Below are positions 56,467-64,000 of a stretch of DNA of 64,000 bases, piece after piece. Within the stretch, counting starts at the first letter, position 1. Each line of letters opens with the position of its first letter. Source of the stretch: Strongyloides papillosus (Eukaryota; Nematoda; Chromadorea; Rhabditida; Strongyloididae); NCBI GenBank assembly GCA_005656395.1, contig SRSI01000048.1, forward strand, positions 930,001-994,000, given 5' to 3'. Position numbers and translations under genes: made by a program. Below the pieces are notes generated by a model. That model saw only the letters and a list, made by a program, of their open reading frames with translations, had not been told where the DNA came from and did no database searches.

Positions 56467-58131
56467 TTAATAAATAACTCCTTCTCTTTGATGAAGACGA
56501 TTCTCTACAATTTTTTTACCATTCTCTACCGGTGAAGGAGTATTTCTTTCATAATCTATTGGTGGTGTTGGTGGTTTTGATGTTTTTTCAATAACAATAA
56601 TTTCTTCTTTTACTATCTTTCTTATTGTGGAGGGTGTTTGTGTGGCACTGGAGGTCTTTAAAACACAATTATTAGCTGTTGCAGTTGTTGTTGATGCTAC
56701 CTTCTCCTCACCATTCAATGTTTCGAGAAAACCTTTTTCATTAGCGTGGGCTTTTTTATATATACTAGCTTCATATTGATCCCAAAATTTAGAAACTTCA
56801 TCTTTTCCACCATTTACTGTTGTTTCAGCTTGAGCCTCACCATATTTTGGTTCTGGTTTCTTTTGTCTTTTATATGTTTCATAGTATATTTCATTTCTAT
56901 CAGAGTATATTGGATGAGAGAGTGTTCCATAAATTGGGAATCCACCATTTCCTGACATATATATTGGTTCACCTTCCATTAAATGCCTTCTAGGGAAGGT
57001 ATCATAATAGGATTCTATTATTGGTCCAGTTCCTGTATTTGATGGTATTACCATTGGTGGAGATGGTGGTCTATCAACATAATATGGATGTGGTGGTGGT
57101 AATGGACCATAATACATAGGATGGAATGGCGGTGGTGGAGGGAAGAACATTCCTTGAGGAGGTGGCATAAATTTAACTCTACCACCAACAGATGGTGGTG
57201 GTGGTGGCATTGGAGGATAAAAAGGCATAAATGGTGGTAAAGGTGGTGGTGGAGGAATTCCAACAAATCTTGGTGATCCCATCATTCCAGGAGGAGGTGG
57301 AGGGAAATGTTCAGGATTTGAGATACTTGGACTATCATTATCTTTTTTACTACTACTTTTTTTATCCTTCTTTTTATCTTTTTTCTTCTCACTTTTAGGT
57401 GTATCATGTTCTTGATTAGCAAAATTAGAACTAATTTGTCTTTTATTAATAGTTTTAGGTTTACCCTCAATTTCATTCCACATATCAGTATCGTTAACGA
57501 CAAGTTTACTGGTAGTTTCACTAACAAGTTGACCCTCATCAACATTTCTTTCCTCGATATGATTAGTTGGATTTGGTGAAGTACTTCTACTTTTATCTTT
57601 GATAGCCTTCAAACCAGGTATTCTATCATCCATCTTAAGGTAAATGGTATCAGCATAACTGTGGAAACAACACCTAACTAAAGCATTTGCTGCTTTTTCA
57701 TTAGTACATATAAATGCATGGCATTCTAAAACTTTTATACCAGTTGTACGGCGGAAGATTGCTGCAAAGATTGGTGGATGTGGTGAATTTGGTATGTCAG
57801 CAAATGGTGAGTCAAGAGGAATAAATTTTTCACCACCACCGCCTTCAACATTAAAATGTCCAAGGTTAACATAACGTACTGCAGCACAATAATGAAGTGT
57901 TGTTATTGGAAAGAATGCGGTCTCTGTACGATTAGGTCCATCAATATATTCGAGGAGGAGACCATTAGAGTAGACTGATAACCACGAATCAATTCCTTTG
58001 GTGTCAGGTTCTCCAGATACAGGATACCTTTCGTGAAGTGGTTGTTGTATACCCTGAAGACCATCTTTTGTGATTGTTGGAACTGATGATCCAATATATA
58101 GAACACGACATCTACATAATGGTATAGACAT
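56467..58131 (-). CDS. PTB/PID-domain protein with proline-rich region
   Basis: A single-exon frame of 554 residues. Residues about 5-175 look like a phosphotyrosine-binding (PID) domain: RCRVLYIGSS opening strand, a middle LSVYSNGLLLEYIDG and FFPITTLHYCAAVRYV pair of strands, then FAAIFRRTTGIKVLECHAFICTNEKAANALVRCCFHSYADT (strand plus C-terminal helix). A Ser/Lys-rich linker (KKKDKKKDKKSSSKKDN) leads into a long proline-rich part (about 275-380, many PPPPP and PPPMPPP runs) and a charged tail with TPPIDYERNTPSP. PTB domains bind NPxY-type motifs; proline runs bind SH3, WW or EVH1 domains, so this is a likely adaptor. I do not recognise the exact orthologue. Confidence 0.75.
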   Translation of the reverse strand: MSIPLCRCRVLYIGSSVPTITKDGLQGIQQPLHERYPVSGEPDTKGIDSWLSVYSNGLLLEYIDGPNRTETAFFPITTLHYCAAVRYVNLGHFNVEGGGGEKFIPLDSPFADIPNSPHPPIFAAIFRRTTGIKVLECHAFICTNEKAANALVRCCFHSYADTIYLKMDDRIPGLKAIKDKSRSTSPNPTNHIEERNVDEGQLVSETTSKLVVNDTDMWNEIEGKPKTINKRQISSNFANQEHDTPKSEKKKDKKKDKKSSSKKDNDSPSISNPEHFPPPPPGMMGSPRFVGIPPPPPLPPFMPFYPPMPPPPPSVGGRVKFMPPPQGMFFPPPPPFHPMYYGPLPPPHPYYVDRPPSPPMVIPSNTGTGPIIESYYDTFPRRHLMEGEPIYMSGNGGFPIYGTLSHPIYSDRNEIYYETYKRQKKPEPKYGEAQAETTVNGGKDEVSKFWDQYEASIYKKAHANEKGFLETLNGEEKVASTTTATANNCVLKTSSATQTPSTIRKIVKEEIIVIEKTSKPPTPPIDYERNTPSPVENGKKIVENRLHQREGVIY

Positions 58132-61100
58132 TGTTTTCTATAATTAATAATTAAATAAAATATATTAACATTATTTATTTAATATATAAAAAGTAAAAGT
58201 TTTGTAAGATATAGATTATTTTAAGGGGATATAAATACTTTATTTACTACAACAAGGTGAATACCGGCAAAATAGTTATAAAATTAATGTGTTGCAGTGT
58301 AAGTAATAATAATAATAAACAATAATCAAGAGTTGAGGTTTATGACCTTGAAACAATGAAAAAGACAAAAAGATTAGGATTATATTTTGGGGTAATCAAG
58401 ATAAGAAAATCCATAATGATATATGATGTTTTTATAAATACCTTCCTTTTTTAAGAACGTCACCTATTATGATATGTAATTTATATAAAAAGATTTAGTA
58501 GTCATTAATATATGATAAATAAGAAAAATAAAAGCTTTTCATTATTTCAAGATGTTTTTTATTGATAATGTAAAAATTTATTTAATGACATGCTACTAAA
58601 TTTCTTCGCCCTAAATAACACCTATTCTTGTTTATACATTAAAAAGATGAAAGAAGTTAAAAAAAAATTATGTGTTATCTGTATAATTTTTTTATCTATT
58701 TTAACAAAATAACAAATGTATTTATTATATAGTTTCCTTATATATATGTATGTTGTTATATAATAAAATACCTTCCAAAAGTGAAAATTTGTGATAAATA
58801 AAAAGGGTACATACTTCTTTTGTAATAATAAATAAATTTTATGATTGACATAACTTTTCATTTTACTATTGAGTCTCTTTCCCCATACAATAATAGCAAA
58901 AAGTAAAAAAGATTCATTGACTGATTTTTGAGATGAATTTTCACATAAAATTTTAAACAGGTTCCAATATTAAAAATATATATATGTATAATTATTATAT
59001 ATATATTATAGTTAAAAATGATGAGTATTGTAGGAGGAATATTTAGTTATTGTTGGAATGAAAGAGGATAATTAGGTATTTAATAAAAATTTAAGATAAT
59101 AATTTTTGTGATAAAACTATTATAAACTGTCTAAGAATAATATTTACTTAATCTAGTAAATAATAAGAGGAAAGAAAAAAAAATAGTTTAGAAAAGATTT
59201 GATTTAATGATTAAGGTTGAAGATGGTAAATTTGTAGAATAAGGAAAATATTAGTAATTATAAAAATAAAGGTTTAAAGTAAGAAAAATAATAAAAAGAC
59301 ACATTTCACCGACCTTGGCATTGGTGCGTACATATGGTGATATAGAAGAAGGGGTAATGGTAAATGAGGACATGACAATAATATAAGAAAGGTTCTATCA
59401 GTAATTCTTGTTACAGTGATATTGAAATGATTCTTAAATCATTCTACAATTAGATGTATATGTTATATATTGGTAAGTTTAATAATGATAATGTAACTTG
59501 ATAATGGTTAAGAAAGGTAATTAAGAAATATTATAATATTATATATTTAGGTGAATAAAGGTACAAATAAAAAGGTTGATAATAATTTTGTAATTAATAA
59601 AAAGTACATTATATAACGTGATTGGAGGATATTATATATAAATAGAAACATTGTGATGGGTAAAAAAGAGATGATAGTAAAGGAGATGGTAAGATTTTGG
59701 GGAGGAGGAAGAAGAAACTTTTTGAATGTGAAGTAAATAACATAAAAGTATCTCAATCATTAAGATGTGTCATCATTATGTGATAATAAATAAATTTAAC
59801 AAAATCAAAGATAGGGGTTTTGTAACAATTTATATTATAATTTATTAGAAGAATTTTAATAAATTCTTTTAATTAATTAGTTATATAATCACGTCAAAGG
59901 TTACAAGAAGCAAAAATATTCAGGACATTTATGATCTCTTATTTTAAACATTCTTTTATCACTAGGTATTGTAAAATAATAAAGAAATATACGTATACTA
60001 AGAGAAGCAAAATATATAAATTTGAAGAAGGGTATCCTTGAAAAATAATTTTAAGGAAGAATACTTTGATTTTACAATTATAATAATCATAATATAATTT
60101 TATAATAATATTTCTTAAATCGCATCAATAACAAAAAAAACGGAATTATTATTTTATTTCTTTTATCAAAATCTTATTTAATCAAATAAATAAAAAAATA
60201 GTATAAATTTTTTAAGCTTCTATTTGTAAAGCCTTTTGTATAACTTTTAATCTAACATCAAATAAAATACAGATAAAAATTGATGTATATTTTTATGAGA
60301 AGATGATTTATATTTAATTGAAAAAAATATACAAACACACAAAAAAGAGTAATAATAATATTTTAATAATTTAATTATCATCTGTTTATTATAACACTAA
60401 AATATATCATAAAATAATGATATGCAATATCGAATAAAGATACAAAGTAAAAAGAAAACATTGAAAGAGTATAGAAAAAAATAATAATAAGACATAAGAA
60501 ACTAAAATATTTTCTATCATTACAATTAATTAGGAAAGGAATTTTAAAAATTTTATAAACAAAAACTATAATTTTATAAAATGGGGTGATAGATATATTT
60601 GGGAGAAGGAGAAGAAGAAGGTGAAGCAAATTTTTCAGTAACTCTTATGTTTTTTTATTTTTTTTATCTTTTTAATGTTTTTAGGTAATTGAATGAGAAG
60701 GACAAAAAAGAAACCTTTTGAGAGAGATATTAAATATATAAAGATGAGAGAAAAGAAAAATTTTTATAGGTTATTGGAGATCTAGAAATAACTGTAAATA
60801 TAAGGAAAAAAAATATTTTTATAAAAGAAAACCTATTAAAAGTACATCATCAAAAGGTATTTAACTTTTTTAAAATATATTCTTTTTAACTATTTACCTA
60901 AAGAGTATGAGAAAACTTCAATAGGGTACTTCTTTGATCTGGTAAAAAAAGTTACCTTGCAAAGAGAACAAAATAATGATATAAAAAAATTATTGGAAAA
61001 TGAGGAAAAGTAATTTCTGAATAAACTATAGTAAAATATTTACTATATCTATCCCGTCACATTGTTGTAGTAGCATCTGCATGAAACGTCTCTTATTAAT

Positions 61101-62223
61101 ATATTGTTATTAAAAGGTATATAAATATCTAGTTTTGGGTATATATTATTGATATAATTACTCTTTTGATATTTGTTACTCCTCTAAGTGATTTACCTCC
61201 TTCTTTTGGAATAAAGTGATATGATAAAAATATTACAAAACAATATGTTTTAATTCAAATTTAATAGATGTGAGTGTTTTGTTAATATTTGAAAACTTTT
61301 GCATTTTTTCGTTTTGTAAATTTTATACATTTCATTATGTATATCTTTATATTTCTGTATGTGAGAAAATAAAGTACAAACTGGATGAGAATTTAAAAAA
61401 AAGTTAATATAAAAAAGGCTAAACTTTTTTATCCACTTAAAAATAAAGATTATTTTATGTCATTACCACGCAGGTATAAATATTTATAAACATCTTTTTT
61501 TTAAATTGTATGACTGGTATTACTAATAAAGCCATTTTTTATGTTATCATAATTTATAATAAATATAAAGTAAAAAAAATAAACAACTTCTTAGCGACTA
61601 TGACAGAATATATAATATTAATTAATAAAATTTTTTTTATTCATATGAATGTGAAAGATTGTTAATAAATATAGAAAAAGAAAAGTTTTCTACTTATCTT
61701 AATTCAATGAATATTGGGAGCACTTTAGGTGAACTGTAAATTTTATTAGAAACTTTTTTTATTCTATCAATAAATTATTTAATTGAGCATATGTTAATCT
61801 ATAAATATAGTATTATTGAGGTATCTATTAAAAATGTTGAATGATTTTGAAAGAATATATGTTCTATTTTGTAGTGGTACAGTATTACAACTATTGATGA
61901 AACATTGATTTAAAATGGCTAATTTATTTTAGTGTAAAAATTAATATGTTTGAAAAAGTTTTAGAAAAAAAATTCTTGTTTATTTTCTAGCTAAAATATA
62001 TGTTATAGTTAATAAGATAGCTATTAATATATAAATGTTGTATAATTAAAACAATCATCATATGGAATGGTAAATATCAACATAATTAATGTCAATTATA
62101 ACACTAACATTAAAAGGTATATAATAATCAGTTTCACTTTTTCTTTATTAATTAATATATTTAAAAAAAATATTACAATAAAATAGTAATTAATTTAAAA
62201 AATTAATTATTGTTATAGAATTC
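58132..62223. other. 4.1-kb gene-free region with recurring short motifs
   Basis: No coding frame is supported; open frames here are low-complexity Phe/Ile/Leu/Tyr. About 59000-60900 is strikingly purine-rich on the plus strand (aggaaa, gagaag words). The word AAAGGTA recurs at about 59513, 59558, 60854, 61112 and 62111, with ATACCTT at 58439 and 58770. The blocks at 61109 and 62109 share a longer match (attaaaaggtatataa...tc...agttt). A GC-richer patch, ccgaccttggcattggtgcg, is at about 59309. As the upstream region of the PTB gene it may hold regulatory sites, but none can be named. Confidence 0.45.
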
Positions 62224-63821
62224 TCATAGATTAAAAATTAATGAATGAATATATTCAATATCAAAGAGACGATGTTTGTTATCAATAAAATCTTTAAATT
62301 CTTTAAAAAATATTTTAGAAGTGAACAAACCATAAACAGTGTATTCTTTATTAAATTGGAGAAGATTTTTATACCACCTACAACATTCATTAAACTTCTC
62401 CTCACTATAATATAAATTATTGTGACCATTAACAATAACACAAATTTTAACGGTGTTTGGTATCTCAAGAGTATCACCAATCCATGACACAAACATTTTA
62501 AGATTTTTAAAAACCATTAAGCAATTTTTTTCAATTTTTTCATTACCTTGTAACAATAAGAAATTCAAATTAGGAAAAGTGTTATTTAAAAGCTTTGTTG
62601 TTGTTGTGACTATCTCTGGGATCCCGGATAAATACAGATTTGTTACACTTTCGGGTCCAGAAGCAAGAAAAGATATAATTTCTTTATTAAAATATTCCAC
62701 CATTTCTCTCTTTTTATCTTCCTCAAATGTATCTCCATGTAAAGGGAGTTTTATAGGAAATTGAAATGGTAAAGAGGTGATAAATATTGTTTTTAAATTT
62801 TTAAGATTCTTAAAAGATATATACTCATAAGTATTTGTATCATTCTCTGAATCATAAATAAATTGAAACGTAATCTGAATATCAAAATGAATTATTAATT
62901 TTTCAATATTCTTCATAAAGGGTAAAAAATGAGTTAGACGTCTGAGGTCTTTTATTGAATCAAAATCAATGGTAAGATGGCGAATAAGATGTAACCCTGA
63001 AATTGATAAGTAACTAAGCCAATTCTCAAAATCAGGATTGAATGCCATTGGTATAGATAGTGGTATCTTTTTTTGCCGGATGTATGAAATTAATGTATAT
63101 TGATGATCTCCTTCATCATTTTGAAGTTTACTAAAACTTCCATAAAGTGGAAAATTCAATATTACATTATTAAGTTTTGATAAGTTATCAAAAAAAATTT
63201 CATTTAAAGTTTCAAATTCCAAATCGCAATCACTGAAATGAAGTTCCTTAAGATTTGAGAATCCATCGAAAATTTTACCTTCAGAGGTAAAAGGTAAAAT
63301 GTGATTTGTGTCGATAAAAGTAAATGTAAGAGATATTTCTAACTTCGTTATCCGACAATTTTTAATTTCTTTAAATAAATATTGAATAAAACAATATGTA
63401 TAGGATGTTGGAAAAAAACATATATTTAATTTTTTGACGTAGCAATATTTTTTTAGAAATTCATTAACCTTCCTTCCGGTAGCAATCATAATACCAATTG
63501 AGGAACAGTTACCTTTAATAAATATTTTTAGATTTTCAATATCTTTTATGTTAAATGGAACATCTGTAAATGATCGCCCCTCTGGTTTGATACTTGAAAT
63601 TTCAATAACTGTTGGTGAAATCACCATAAAAGAGCAGGAAAATTCATCCCAAAAATGAATTGTACCAACTTTTGGAACATTTTTTGTCTCTAAAAAAATA
63701 CTTTACATGCTAAACTGAAATTATAACAATCATCAATTGATAGGTAACTTAAAAGTTTCTTTAGAACATGCTTTTGTTGAATGAGATTATAAATTAATGA
63801 ATTATCTTTTTCTTTATCCAT
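62224..63821 (-). pseudogene. F-box/LRR-like gene with a frameshift between F-box and body
   Basis: The body, 63627-62224, is an open frame of 467 codons with irregular leucine-rich repeats (ITKLEISLTF, NLKELHFSDCDLEFETLNEIF, NLKTIFITSLPF, SVTNLYLSGIPEI, NLNFLLLQGNEKI). Upstream, 63821-63690 on the minus strand begins with ATG and encodes an F-box-like segment (KHVLKKLLSYLSIDDCYNFSLACKVFF) and then stops. One extra T in the seven-T run (63698-63692 on the plus strand, an A run) would join the F-box to the frame LETKNVPKVGTIHFWDEF that leads straight into the body. F-box/LRR proteins are substrate adaptors of SCF ubiquitin ligases. Either this is a recent frameshift (allelic pseudogene) or a homopolymer error in the sequence. 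The 467-codon frame could also be used alone from an internal ATG. Confidence 0.65.
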
Positions 63822-64000
63822 AGTAGCTATAAAAAAATAATATTAGAAATATACAATGAATATTTTATAATAAAAACATTCTAAAATAGAAGTAGAAGTA
63901 AAAAATTAAAATTGTTATAAATATTTTCAATGAATTTTTAATAGATTAAAGATAAAAACATTTGCATAGTATAAAAATTTTTAGCTTATTATTATTCACG

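Noticed and set aside
62453..62764. Plus-strand 103-codon frame opposite the LRR gene
   Set aside because: Antisense shadow; the minus-strand frame has periodic leucines and is far longer.

Overview
The window looks like nuclear DNA of a parasitic clade IV nematode, most likely Strongyloides or a close relative. It is very AT-rich, most introns are 38-68 bp with GTAAGT-type donors and TTTTAG-type acceptors, and there are nematode-specific families (transthyretin-like, FAR lipid-binding, serpentine chemoreceptors, VWA/C-type-lectin proteins). The species is not determined. I saw no rRNA, tRNA, CRISPR or bacterial-type operon.

Layout. 1-4 kb: a hypothetical gene and two tandem 7TM chemoreceptor genes. 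4-22.4 kb: a gene-poor, transposon-rich block. It holds a frameshifted transthyretin-like pseudogene, a ~1.45 kb fold-back element, a second related fold-back element split by a complete 8.8 kb Ty3/gypsy-type LTR retrotransposon (identical 177-bp LTRs, AAAT target duplication, one 2,328-codon ORF), an intact transthyretin-like gene and a 409-bp inverted-repeat element. 22.4-27.1 kb: a single-exon type I membrane protein gene and a decayed partial duplicate. 28-36 kb: a Tyr/Gly-rich secreted peptide, a Met/Gly-repeat protein, a ZHP/RNF212-like RING protein, an RS-domain RNA-binding protein and a four-TM protein. 37-43.8 kb: a third 7TM receptor, a p24/TMED cargo receptor, a secreted VWA-VWA-CTLD protein and a FAR-like lipid-binding protein. 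43.8-58.1 kb: the gene-dense conserved part, with Tonsoku-like (TONSL), a secreted low-complexity protein, a GCP2-like gamma-tubulin complex protein, a PRP40-like splicing factor carrying a mitochondrial ribosomal protein S23 gene inside an intron on the opposite strand, a POT1-like OB-fold protein and a PTB-domain proline-rich protein. 58.1-62.2 kb: a 4 kb gene-free stretch with recurring short motifs. 62.2-63.8 kb: an F-box/LRR-like gene whose F-box exon is separated from the rest by a one-base deficit in a T run.

The genes do not form one pathway. Several conserved ones concern genome maintenance and division (TONSL, ZHP-like, POT1-like, GCP2-like), but this may be chance. The most unusual object is the retrotransposon: between Gag and protease its single ORF carries a hydrophobic segment, a Cys-containing region, a long coiled coil and a second hydrophobic segment, in the place where a simple Gag-Pol junction would be expected.
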